Position numbers and translations under genes: made by a program
Origin: Candidatus Eiseniibacteriota bacterium
Lineage (GTDB): Bacteria; Eisenbacteria; RBG-16-71-46; CAIMUX01
DNA: 64,000 nucleotides
Assembly: GCA_016712505.1 (NCBI GenBank)
Contig: JADJQY010000004.1
Span: 434,001 to 498,000, forward strand
Direction: 5' to 3'
Shown here: piece after piece, positions 41,509 to 49,801 of the stretch
How the letters are laid out: the number at the start of each line of letters is the position of its first letter
How positions within the stretch are numbered: the first letter of the stretch is position 1
The notes under the pieces: generated by a model
What the model was told of the DNA's origin: nothing
Databases searched by the model: none
What the model saw: the letters and a program-made list of their open reading frames with translations, nothing else

Positions 41509-43161
41509 TCACCCCCCCGCCTCCTCCGCCTCCCGATCCCACCCCCGATAGGCGATCGCCTCGGCCAGATGCGCGCTCTCGATCTGCGGCGCCCCCGCGA
41601 GGTCGGCGATCGTCCGCGCGACGCGCAGTGCGCGGTGGGCGGCGCGCGCGCTGAGGGAGAGGCGCTCCATGGCGGATTGGAGGAGCGCGCGGACGGGAGG
41701 CGTGAGGGGACAGAACGGCTCCAAGTGCTCGGCGCTCATCTGCGCATTGGCGTGGAGAGCAGGGATGCCGGAGAAGCGGGCGCGCTGCAGCGCGCGGGCC
41801 GCGATGACGCGCGCGCGCACCTCGAGTGAGGACTCGACGGAGCAGCCGCTCACGGCGGTGACCTCGCGCGGAGAGGCTGCGGGCACCTGGATCTGGAGAT
41901 CGATCCGATCGAGGAGGGGACCGCTGACTCGCCCTTGATAACGGCGGATCTGCGCGGGCGTGCAGCGGCAACCGCGCCGGGGGTGGCCGAGGAATCCGCA
42001 GGGACAGGGGTTCATGGCCCCAACGAGCATGAAGCGGCAAGGCAAGCGAACGGAGCGGGCGAGCCGCGAGAGCACCACATGGCCCTCCTCGACCGGTTGG
42101 CGCAGGAGGTTCAACACTTCGGTCCGGAACTCAGGCAGTTCATCGAGGAAGAGAACGCCGCGATGGGCGAGGCTCACTTCGCCGGGTCGAGGAACGAGGC
42201 CGCCGCCGACCATACCGGCGGGAGTGATGGTGTGGTGGGGAGCGCGGAACGGTCTGCGGGTGAGACACGCAGTGCCGGGCGGGAGGATTCCGGCGACACT
42301 GTGGACCAACGTTGCCTCGAGGGCCTCGGCATCAGCGAAGGGAGGGAGGATGCCGGGCAGACTTTGGGCGAGCAGCGTCTTGCCGGAACCGGGGGGGCCG
42401 ATGAACAGGATGTTGTGCCCGCCCGCTGCCGCAATCTCGAGAGCACGACGCGCCAGGCGTTGCCCGCGGATCAACGAGAGATCGGGAACACTCGATGCTG
42501 GGCTGGCCGGCCCGACCTGCGCACGCTCGACCGCAACTGACTCGAGCGTGCCGGACTCGAGTTGTACAACCAGCTCTGGTAGGGAACGCGCGGCGAAGAT
42601 CGGGAGGTCGCCAACGGCTGCAGTCTCGATCCGATTCGCCTCGGGCAGGATCAGTCCGCGGTACCCCATCCGGGCGCTGGTGAGCGCGAGGGCGAGCGCA
42701 CCACGCACCGGATGGATCTCGCCGTCGAGTGAGAGTTCTCCGGCGACGGCGATCCCCTGCAGAGCCTCCGGACGTAGCCGCTTGAGCGCGAGCAGGAGCC
42801 CGAGCGCGATCGGCAGATCGAATCCGGCCCCCTCCTTCCGCACCTCGGCTGGAGCCAGGTTGACCGTGAAGTGTCGCTCGTTGAGCTTCGCCTCGAGTCG
42901 CTTGAAAGCTGCCTGGATCCGCTCGCGACTCTCGCGCACCGCGGTGTCGGGCAGGCCGACCAGAGTGATCCCCGGGTAGCCTGCCTCAGCCGCGACCTGT
43001 ACCTCGACCGGCAAGGCATCGACCCCGGAGAGGGCGAAGGTGAGGACCCGTGCGCGCCCTGGACCGCGGCGCGGCCGTTTCTTCCGTTCGCGCGGCTCCG
43101 CGGTCGGCACCAGCTCCGCCGCACCGCCATCCGCGACATCATCGGTCGCCGACGAGTCCAT
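41509..43161 (-). CDS. comM: YifB/ComM-family Mg-chelatase-like AAA+ ATPase
   Basis: About 550 aa. An N-terminal Lon-protease-like (ChlI) region is present: 'ALSGVDALPVEVQVAAEAGY', 'ITLVGLPDTAVRESRERIQA' and 'NLAPAEVRKEGAGFDLPIAL'. The AAA+ core follows: Walker A 'IGPPGSGKTLLAQSLPGI', 'RPFRAPHHTITPAGMVGGG', Walker B 'GVLFLDELPEF' and the 'NPCPCGFLGHP' cysteine motif. The C-terminal Mg_chelatase region contains 'ARAAHRALRVARTIADLAG'. ComM is a hexameric helicase promoting branch migration in natural transformation. There is a charged N-terminal extension of about 40 aa. The gene is divergent from brnT. Confidence 0.92.
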   Translation of the reverse strand: MDSSATDDVADGGAAELVPTAEPRERKKRPRRGPGRARVLTFALSGVDALPVEVQVAAEAGYPGITLVGLPDTAVRESRERIQAAFKRLEAKLNERHFTVNLAPAEVRKEGAGFDLPIALGLLLALKRLRPEALQGIAVAGELSLDGEIHPVRGALALALTSARMGYRGLILPEANRIETAAVGDLPIFAARSLPELVVQLESGTLESVAVERAQVGPASPASSVPDLSLIRGQRLARRALEIAAAGGHNILFIGPPGSGKTLLAQSLPGILPPFADAEALEATLVHSVAGILPPGTACLTRRPFRAPHHTITPAGMVGGGLVPRPGEVSLAHRGVLFLDELPEFRTEVLNLLRQPVEEGHVVLSRLARSVRLPCRFMLVGAMNPCPCGFLGHPRRGCRCTPAQIRRYQGRVSGPLLDRIDLQIQVPAASPREVTAVSGCSVESSLEVRARVIAARALQRARFSGIPALHANAQMSAEHLEPFCPLTPPVRALLQSAMERLSLSARAAHRALRVARTIADLAGAPQIESAHLAEAIAYRGWDREAEEAGG

Positions 43162-43347
43162 CACTCCCCCCACTCTCCCGGATCAAGACGCCGAGCCACG
43201 GCCGGAGCATCCGCGCGCGCGCCGCAGCCTTCGCCGCGAACGCCGTCTGTCGCCCGGCCGTCGGCCCGTGAACACACCCAAGCTGGGTAGCAAAGGCAGT
43301 GCCACGGAAGAAGACCACGACGAGATCCGGTCTGGGGGAATCGAACC

Positions 43348-43635
43348 GTGCGGGAAACGAAGTTCGAGTGGGATCCGGCCAAGAGCGCGGCAAACCTGGA
43401 ACGACACCAGGTCGACTTCGCCGAGGCTCAGAGCGCGTTCCTGGATCCACGTCGACTGATTGCGGTAGATTCGCTACACAGTAGTGCAGAGCCCCGGTAC
43501 TTCTGCATTGGTTCCGGCCCCCGCGGCGTGCTGACTGTAAGATTCACCTACCCCGGTGCGATCATCCGGATCATTGGAGCGGGCTACTGGAGGAAAGGCA
43601 GGCGGCTGTATGAGCAGCAGAACGAAGGTCGGTGA
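43348..43635 (+). CDS. brnT: BrnT-family ribonuclease toxin
   Basis: 95 aa. 'FEWDPAKSAANLERHQVDFA' is the BrnT signature, followed by EAQSAFLDP and near the end 'IIRIIGAGYWRKGRRLYEQQ', where BrnT usually has 'RIISARxAxxxExxxYE'. The fold is RelE-like and the enzyme cleaves RNA. The usual 'SAR' is replaced by 'GAGYWRK', so activity may be altered. GTG 43348 follows GGGGGAA. It overlaps brnA by 26 bases. Confidence 0.85.
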   Translation: MRETKFEWDPAKSAANLERHQVDFAEAQSAFLDPRRLIAVDSLHSSAEPRYFCIGSGPRGVLTVRFTYPGAIIRIIGAGYWRKGRRLYEQQNEGR

Positions 43636-43876
43636 TCGCCCGCGCGGAAAACTCAAGGTTGTGCCGGACTTCCTCCCGCCGCCGTCGGAGATCGCTCCTC
43701 GCGAGGCTTCGGTGCGAGTCACGATCTCGTTGGGAAAGCCGACCGTGGCGTTCCTGCGCGCCGAGGCGGCGCGCAACGACATGCCGTGCTCCGCGCTGAT
43801 CCGGCGCCTGATCGATCTCTATGTGGAAGTGCGGTCAGAGGACGCGAAGCGGACGGCGCGAACCGAGCGTGGCTGA
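43610..43876 (+). CDS. brnA: BrnA-family antitoxin
   Basis: 88 aa. A flexible N-terminal toxin-binding half is followed by a ribbon-helix-helix: 'ASVRVTISLGKPTVAFLRAE', then AARNDMPCSALIRRLIDLYV. This order, toxin-binding first and DNA-binding last, is typical of BrnA. ATG 43610 lies within brnT. It autoregulates the pair in known cases. It is convergent with the methyltransferase gene. Confidence 0.85.
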   Translation: MSSRTKVGDRPRGKLKVVPDFLPPPSEIAPREASVRVTISLGKPTVAFLRAEAARNDMPCSALIRRLIDLYVEVRSEDAKRTARTERG

Positions 43877-43931
43877 GATCGACGGTTCGACGTCTCGCAA
43901 CCGGTAGGGCGGGCCGGAGCGAACCGCGCGC

Positions 43932-44918
43932 TCAGGTACCGCCGCGGTACAGTTTGAGCAGATCGCGGTCGGCCAGGGTCTTCTCGCTGCGGGTGCCGAG
44001 GAAATAGACCGCGGAGGCGGCGTCCCAGGAGACGGGACGATCGACCAGGATCGGGTCGAACCACTTCCAGAAGAACGACGTGAAGTGGACGAAGAGGCGC
44101 GCCACGGCGCGCGCGGGACCGGAACCGGCCATGGCGCGCCAGAAGTAGCGGTGCGCCCATCCGACGGCCATGCCGGGACCGCAGCTCGCGCCGCTCTCGA
44201 TCTCCTCGAAGCGACGGAAGAGACGTCGATGCCCGAGCCAGGTGAAGCGCATGAAGTCATAGCGGCCGCCGTGGACCTGCTGCATGAATGCAGTTTCGGC
44301 ATACACCACGCCATTCGGCTTGAGCACGCGGTGGATCTCGTCGACGCAGCGATATGGATCGAGCACGTGCTCGAGCACGGCTTGAACGATCACGCCGTCG
44401 AAGGTGCCGTCGGCGAACGGAATGTCGTGGCCGTCGCAGATCAGGTGGACCCGGTCGGAGAGCGCGATGTCGGTCTCGATCATGCGCAGACCATCGCTCC
44501 GGAAGAGATCTTCCATGCCGGAACCGACGATGCTGCCGCCGAGAACGAGGATGGTCGGCTTGCCGCCGCGCTTCCGGGCCTCGCGCTCGAATGAGGCGAA
44601 GTTCTGCTTCGCCTTGACGTTCGTGCTGACCTCCGGCACCAGCTTGCGCAGCGCGGTAAACAGGGGACTCTTCCTCTTGAAGTAGGTCTCGCGCTCCTCG
44701 GTGTAGTCGGCGACGTCGAAGAGGCTCTTCTCTTCCGCGATCAGGATCGGGACTCCGCGCACCAGCGGATAGCTCCGGCCGCACCGATCGCACTTCACTC
44801 CCCCGGCTGCCCGGGAGGTGGACCCGCTGCAGGAGGGGCACTGGAGGCGGTCGACCAGATCGCTGTCCAATCGGAAGTCGCCGGCCGCTCGGGCCTGGGC
44901 TGTCGCCTGCTCGGGAAT
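43932..44918 (-). CDS. SAM-dependent methyltransferase with N-terminal Trm112-like zinc ribbon
   Basis: 328 aa if the start is ATT 44918. 'RLQCPSCSGSTSRAAGGVKC', DRCGRSYPLVRGVPIL is a Trm112-like zinc ribbon (two CxxC). The class I methyltransferase core follows: 'ILVLGGSIVGSGMEDLF' (motif I), 'MIETDIA', 'DGHDIPFADGTFDGVIVQAV' and LEHVLDPYRCVDEIHRVLKP. AAAGGAG lies 6 bases before ATT and no ATG, GTG or TTG start has a ribosome site; TTG 44870 is the nearest alternative. It probably modifies a sugar or lipid intermediate of the polysaccharide locus. Divergent from the deacetylase gene. Confidence 0.8.
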   Translation of the reverse strand: MPEQATAQARAAGDFRLDSDLVDRLQCPSCSGSTSRAAGGVKCDRCGRSYPLVRGVPILIAEEKSLFDVADYTEERETYFKRKSPLFTALRKLVPEVSTNVKAKQNFASFEREARKRGGKPTILVLGGSIVGSGMEDLFRSDGLRMIETDIALSDRVHLICDGHDIPFADGTFDGVIVQAVLEHVLDPYRCVDEIHRVLKPNGVVYAETAFMQQVHGGRYDFMRFTWLGHRRLFRRFEEIESGASCGPGMAVGWAHRYFWRAMAGSGPARAVARLFVHFTSFFWKWFDPILVDRPVSWDAASAVYFLGTRSEKTLADRDLLKLYRGGT

Positions 44919-45114
44919 GGGCCTCTCCTTTGACGCTCCCGGGGTTCGCCCGGAAGGGGGTTTCCGTGATCGCGCCCGGCAGCGTACACTTCCCGCCGGG
45001 CTTCGGATTCTAGAAGAGAGATCGGGGCGGGACCAGCGGGGTTCCAGTCTTCGATTGCGAAAGCGACGCGAATCTCGAATTGACCGCCCGGGCGGACGAT
45101 CCAATACCAAACCG

Positions 45115-46125
45115 ATGAAGCTCCTGATCACCATCGACACCGAGGAAGACGACGCATGGGCCGGACGCCCGGAGGTCACGACGGAAAACGTGACTTTCTG
45201 TTCCCGGTTTCAGCACCTCTGTGACCGATTTTCGTTCCCCCCGACCTGGCTCTGCAACGAGCCCGTACTTCGGGATCCTCGCTTGGCCCAAGCACTTGGC
45301 CCAGCGGTAGCCGCGGGGCGGGCAGAAATCGGTGCCCACCTGCACCCCTGGAATTGCCCGCCCTTTCCCGGCGGGGTGCGGCCCGATCCGGCGGAGCAGT
45401 TCTACGCGACGGAGATCCCGGAGAGTGAGTTCAGGGCCAAGATGGAGCTGGTGGTGGCGGCCGCAGAGAGCGCCTTCGGCGTGCCCCCGGCGAGCTACCG
45501 GGCCGGGCGCTGGGGGTTCGACGGGCGGCAGATCCGTCACCTGCTCGACCTGGGCATCCGGGTCGACTGCTCGGTGACCCCCCACATCTCCTGGCAGCAG
45601 CAGCTCGGCATGCGTAACGGCAAGGGGGGACCCGACTTCCGCGGCGCACCGCGGATCCCCTACTGGCTCGATCCCGAGGATGTCCGCCGGCCGGGAAACT
45701 CGCCGATGCTGGAACTCCCTCTGACCGTTATGTTTACGGGCGGTCCGTTTCGAGCCGTGGCCCCGGCCTGGGGATTGGTCGATCGGCTTCGCTACACCCC
45801 GCCGGGCCGGGTGATGCACCGCATGGGCTGGACCGCACGGCCGTTTCGGGCGAAACACGACACCCCATTCCACGAATTGGCCGCGATGACCGCCCAGGCT
45901 ACGCAGTTAGGGTTGCCCTACATCATGCTGATGTTCCACTCTTCGGAACTCATGCCCGGAGGGTCCCCCTACAACCGGACGCCCGAGTCGATCGAGGCGC
46001 TCTACTCGTTGTTCGAACGGCTGTTCGAACATTTTGGCGCGCACGGGATCGAGGGTTCCACCTTGACCGCGTTCGCGCGTCCATACTTCGAGCGCCCCTC
46101 GGCGGCGTTGCGAGGTGCGGCGTGA
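45115..46125 (+). CDS. Polysaccharide-deacetylase-like (NodB-fold) protein
   Basis: 336 aa. MKLLITIDTEEDDAWAGRPE supplies the metal-binding aspartate pair, and 'AEIGAHLHPWNCPPF' supplies the H-x-H. 'SYRAGRWGFDGRQIRHLLDL' and 'LMFHSSELMPGGSPYNRTPE' are further elements of this subgroup, common in exopolysaccharide loci. It would remove N- or O-acetyl groups from a glycan or glycolipid. No signal peptide, so it may act on cytoplasmic intermediates. ATG 45115 is the first start directly before the conserved region. It overlaps the next gene's first start by GTGA. Confidence 0.82.
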   Translation: MKLLITIDTEEDDAWAGRPEVTTENVTFCSRFQHLCDRFSFPPTWLCNEPVLRDPRLAQALGPAVAAGRAEIGAHLHPWNCPPFPGGVRPDPAEQFYATEIPESEFRAKMELVVAAAESAFGVPPASYRAGRWGFDGRQIRHLLDLGIRVDCSVTPHISWQQQLGMRNGKGGPDFRGAPRIPYWLDPEDVRRPGNSPMLELPLTVMFTGGPFRAVAPAWGLVDRLRYTPPGRVMHRMGWTARPFRAKHDTPFHELAAMTAQATQLGLPYIMLMFHSSELMPGGSPYNRTPESIEALYSLFERLFEHFGAHGIEGSTLTAFARPYFERPSAALRGAA

Positions 46126-46172
46126 GCAGGGGGGCTGCGTGAGCCGGGGGGCTGTATGAGCGGAGGAGCTGC
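46122..46172 (+). repeat. 17-bp tandem triplication of a start region
   Basis: Three imperfect 17-base units begin at 46122 (GTGAGCAGGGGGGCTGC), 46139 (GTGAGCCGGGGGGCTGT) and 46156 (ATGAGCGGAGGAGCTGC). Each begins with a start codon; because 17 is not a multiple of 3, each opens a different frame. Only the third (ATG) opens the glycosyltransferase frame, and the upstream units may supply its ribosome site. Confidence 0.85.
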
Positions 46173-47313
46173 ACAGGCCCGGTCCGCCGCGGTCGAGGCG
46201 CCCCGGAGCTTCACCCCGCCGGTCAAGGTAGTCTACCTGACCGGAAAGCTCGGCATCGGTGGGTCGGAGGTGCATCTGGCCCGCCTCGTTCTCGGGCTCG
46301 ATCGGGAGCGGCACCCGGCGGAAGTGATCGTCTGCCACGCCGGTGGGGTCTACGAAGAGCGGGTCGTGAGCGCCGGCGTGCCGGTACATGACATCGATGT
46401 GCAGGCGGGCTATCAGGGGATCCTGCGCGCGGTCGCCGGAATCCGCCGGGTGCTCGACCGGGTTCGGCCGGATGTCCTGCAGACCTATGGGTTCACCTGC
46501 GACCTCCTCGGAACCCTTGCCGTGCTCCCCCGCTCGCGGGTCAAGCTGATCACCACCCGCCGCGGCAACGAGCCGAACCGGAAGCGTCAGCGTCTCTACG
46601 GCTGGATGAACTACCTGGCGCACACGGTGCTCTGCGTCTCCGAAGCGGCGCGCGACCACGCTCGCGGGACCGAGGGGCGGGACCCGCGCCGCAGCCTGGT
46701 CATTCCGAACGGGCTCGATCTCACTCCCTATCTGGCGATCGAACGGGAGATGCGATCCCTGGGCAAGATCGGCACGGTCGGCCGCCTGCGCAAGGTGAAG
46801 GGAAGCGATCTCCTGCTCGAGGCCTTTTCCCGCCTTCAGAACGGGGACCTGACCCTGCGGATGGCCGGTCCGGTCTTCGAGGATGAAACCCTTACCCGCG
46901 AGGTGTGGGGGAAGCAGCTCTACGATGCCCGGAAGGACGATGCCGGCGTGGAGTTCACCGGGGAGATCCACGACATCCCGGCATTTCACGCATCGCTCGA
47001 CCTCTTCGTGCTGCCGAGCCGCTCCGAAGGGATGTCGAATGCCCTGATCGAGGCGATGGCGGCGGGACTGCCGATCATTGCCACCGCGGTGGGCGGAAAC
47101 CCGGAGACGCTCGGGCACGGGGAGGCCGGACTGCTGGTGAAACCGGAGCCGGGCGCGATCGCGGAGGCGATCCAGTCGTTGATCCGCGATCCGGGTCGCG
47201 CCCAGGAGCTGGGTCGCCGGGCACGGGAGCGCGCGCAGCGCGAGTACAGCCTCGAAACGATGGTGCGCCGCTATGAGCAGTTCTACCAGAGCCTGGCCGA
47301 ATCCGGTGCCTGA
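46156..47313 (+). CDS. GT4-family glycosyltransferase
   Basis: 385 aa. The N-terminal GT-B motif is 'VVYLTGKLGIGGSEVHLARL'; the C-terminal donor site includes 'IGTVGRLRKVKGSDLLLEAF', 'LPSRSEGMSNALIEAMAAGL' (E-x7-E) and 'PIIATAVGGNPETL'. This is a retaining glycosyltransferase using a nucleotide-sugar donor on the cytoplasmic face. Its ATG is the third unit of a 17-bp tandem repeat. It overlaps the FemAB-like gene by 8 bases. Confidence 0.92.
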   Translation: MSGGAAQARSAAVEAPRSFTPPVKVVYLTGKLGIGGSEVHLARLVLGLDRERHPAEVIVCHAGGVYEERVVSAGVPVHDIDVQAGYQGILRAVAGIRRVLDRVRPDVLQTYGFTCDLLGTLAVLPRSRVKLITTRRGNEPNRKRQRLYGWMNYLAHTVLCVSEAARDHARGTEGRDPRRSLVIPNGLDLTPYLAIEREMRSLGKIGTVGRLRKVKGSDLLLEAFSRLQNGDLTLRMAGPVFEDETLTREVWGKQLYDARKDDAGVEFTGEIHDIPAFHASLDLFVLPSRSEGMSNALIEAMAAGLPIIATAVGGNPETLGHGEAGLLVKPEPGAIAEAIQSLIRDPGRAQELGRRARERAQREYSLETMVRRYEQFYQSLAESGA

Positions 47314-48379
47314 GTCGTTCCGCGCGGAGCAACTGGACGAGTCGCGCTGGTCGGAATGGGACACGTTCCTCACCCGCTCGCCGGAATCGCGACTCCGCCA
47401 GACCTCCCACTATGCGCGGGCGCTGCGGCTCTACGGCTGGAGCCCGTCGGTCCTCATCCTGCGTGATTCCTCGTGCCCCGAGTCGCCGATCGTGGCCGGA
47501 GCGCTGATCGGTGAAAAGAAGCTGCCGCTGGTAGGAGGATGCCGACTCCAGGTCTCGGGGGGGATCGCAATCCCACCTGGCACCTCCGAGGCCGTCACGG
47601 TGGAGTTTCTGGCCGCGCTCGAGCGCCATGGGCGTGAACGGGGAGCGGTCTGGATCCAGCTCGAGTGGCGACGCCCCCTCTCGATCGACGGGGTCGCCTG
47701 TCCGGACGGCGAGACCGCGCGCGACCGCCTGCTCCGCACCGGCTACGAACAAGGCGAGCAGACCGGCACCTATTTCATCTCCCTGGCCGGGCACGATCGC
47801 GAGACGATGTTGGCCGCACTCGGACGTCAGGCCCGCCAGAATATCCGGCATGCCGTCCGCGACGCGGTCGAAGTGGTGGAGGAGCGGGACCTGGAGGGAA
47901 CGACCGCCTTCCGGGACTACCACCGCGAAATGAGCCAGCGGAAGGGACTTGGAAGCTGGCCCGATGGGTTCGAACGTGACGTTCTCCTGGGCGCGATCCA
48001 GGCCGGGGCGGCCAAGCTGCTCTCGGCCCGCAACCATGGCAAGCGGATCAACATGATCCTCCTGAGCGCGGTCGGAGCCCCCTTGTACGAATGGGGGGCG
48101 ATCGGACCCCGCGAGAACGTGGAGGCGGCCCCGCCCACCGGCGAGTTTCTCCACTACGAGGCGATGTGTCGTTTCCTGGGGGGGCCTCACCCCACCTACG
48201 ACCTGGGCGGCTCGCCCGGCCCAGATCCGGTGGCCGGGCATCCGAACTACTCGGTCTGGCGGTTCAAGAAGAAGCTGGGCGGCAAATTCGTCTGGTTCGC
48301 CGGGGAGGGACGGAAGGTCCTGATCCCCTGGAAGACCAAAGCGATCGAGCTGCTTCGCCCCGGCCGCGCAACCGGCTGA
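47306..48379 (+). CDS. FemAB/GNAT-like acyl- or aminoacyl-transferase
   Basis: 357 aa from GTG 47306, which overlaps the glycosyltransferase stop; ATG 47273 is in frame upstream. The double-GNAT FemAB fold is suggested by 'RQTSHYARALRLYGWSP', 'GRQARQNIRHAVRDAVEVVE' (the K/R-rich helix), 'RDYHREMSQRKGL' and the closing 'YDLGGSPGPDPVAGHPNYSV' with WRFKKKLGG. FemAB proteins add amino acids to peptidoglycan; relatives in polysaccharide loci may transfer amino acids or acyl groups to glycans. Given the nearby carrier-protein genes, an aminoacyl role is attractive but unproven. Confidence 0.8.
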   Translation: MPESFRAEQLDESRWSEWDTFLTRSPESRLRQTSHYARALRLYGWSPSVLILRDSSCPESPIVAGALIGEKKLPLVGGCRLQVSGGIAIPPGTSEAVTVEFLAALERHGRERGAVWIQLEWRRPLSIDGVACPDGETARDRLLRTGYEQGEQTGTYFISLAGHDRETMLAALGRQARQNIRHAVRDAVEVVEERDLEGTTAFRDYHREMSQRKGLGSWPDGFERDVLLGAIQAGAAKLLSARNHGKRINMILLSAVGAPLYEWGAIGPRENVEAAPPTGEFLHYEAMCRFLGGPHPTYDLGGSPGPDPVAGHPNYSVWRFKKKLGGKFVWFAGEGRKVLIPWKTKAIELLRPGRATG

Positions 48380-48470
48380 GGTCGGTCGCCGGGGGCGGGG
48401 TTGCTTGACTTCCCCTCCCGACTTCAGGAAGTTCCCCCAGGAGCCGATTCCAGGGAGGGAGGCTACACTC

Positions 48471-49768
48471 TTGCACGTACTGCTCGTCGCCTATCGGTTT
48501 CCGCCGCAGAGTGGCGGCGGAGTCCTCCGTCCCCACAAGTTCGCCAAGTACCTGACCCGCGCGGGGGTACGGGTGACGGTGTTGACCGTTGGCCCGGTGA
48601 GTGGACAGATGCCTCCCGATCTTCCCTCCGATGTCCGGATCGTGCAGATCCCCGAAGGGGGCTGATGCCGCGGCTACGTCGCCTTCCCAAGGCCAAGAAC
48701 CGCAGCCCGCTCAAAATCCGGAACCGTGCCCTGGTGCTCGCCCGCCTCGGCCTGTTCAACTGGATGGTGCCGGACGAGCACGCCGGTTGGATCGGCCCCG
48801 CCACCGCGGCCGCCTCCAGAGCAGAGTTGAAAGACGTCGACGTGGTGCTGGCAACGGGTGGCCCCTGGTCCGACTTCTTCGTCGGCGAGGGCCTGGCCCG
48901 GCGTCTGGGCGTTCCGCTGGTCTTCGACTACCGCGATCCCTGGACGACCGGTCCTCCCGGCTGGCCCTACGCGCCCGGCCTACGCGCCCGGCCGCAGGCG
49001 CGGGGGAACGAGCGTCGCCTCGCCGGCAAGGCATCGATGATCGTATCGGCGCACGCCGGCCTCCCCGCGTTACTGGAGAAGACGCTCGAGCTTCCCGGAC
49101 TGTCGGAGCGCTGCCACTGGATCCCGAATGGTTACGATTCGGAGGACTTCCTCGGCATTCAGCCGAGGAGTTCGGATCGATTCACCCTCACCTGGACCGG
49201 TTCGCTCTACGCCGGACGCAGCCTCGAACCGGTGTTCCGGGCGCTGGCCGAGCTGGGCCGCGAGGGAAAGATCCCGCTCGACCGGGTGAAGCTCCAGATC
49301 TACGGCGTCCCGCCGGATCGCGTGCGCGCGCAGTGCGCCGACCCGACCTTGCGCGCCAATCTGGACGCGCCGGGCGACGTGCCGCACGATCAGGCATTGG
49401 CCGCGATTCTCGGATCGACGCTCAACCTGCTGGTCGACATCAGCTACGATGGGCCGGTCATGCACACCCCGGGAAAGCTGTACGAGTACTTGGCCGCCGG
49501 TCGGCCGGTGCTTTCGCTCAGTCCCGAAGGGGTACAGGCGGACCTGATACGCCAGGCGGAAGGCGGCTGGGTGGTACGGCCGGATGATCACGCCGGTCTG
49601 CGCGCGGCTCTGGCCGACGCCTACACCCGCTGGTCGGCCGGGCAGGAGCTCCCGCGACCGCTGGCACCTGTGATCGAGTTCTACGATCGCAAGCGTTCGA
49701 CCGCGAAACTGCAGGGATTGCTCGAGGAACTGGTCGGGCGTCGCGAACGGAAGAACGGCACGGCTTAG
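48471..49768 (+). CDS. GT4-like glycosyltransferase with one frameshift
   Basis: Start TTG 48471 (GGGAGG about 9 bases upstream): 'LHVLLVAYRFPPQSGGGVLR', then 'LPSDVRIVQIPEGG' and a stop at 48665. The C-terminal part runs in another frame from 48664: MPRLRRLPKAKNRSPLKIRN, 'VVLATGGPWSDFFVGEGLAR', 'VFDYRDPWT', 'IPNGYDSEDF', 'TWTGSLYAGRS' and 'GKLYEYLAAGRPVLSLSPEG'. Adding one G to the G5 run at 48657-48661 gives 'PEGGLMPRLRRLP' and one protein of about 432 aa. It is a GT-B glycosyltransferase. Either a base-calling error or a real frameshift. Confidence 0.8.
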
Positions 49769-49801
49769 GCCGGCCCTCCCGCGCGTCCTTCGGAGGAGTC
49801 G

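Noticed and set aside
41960..43460. Overlapping long frames opposite comM
   Set aside because: Antisense shadows; the minus strand carries all YifB motifs in order.
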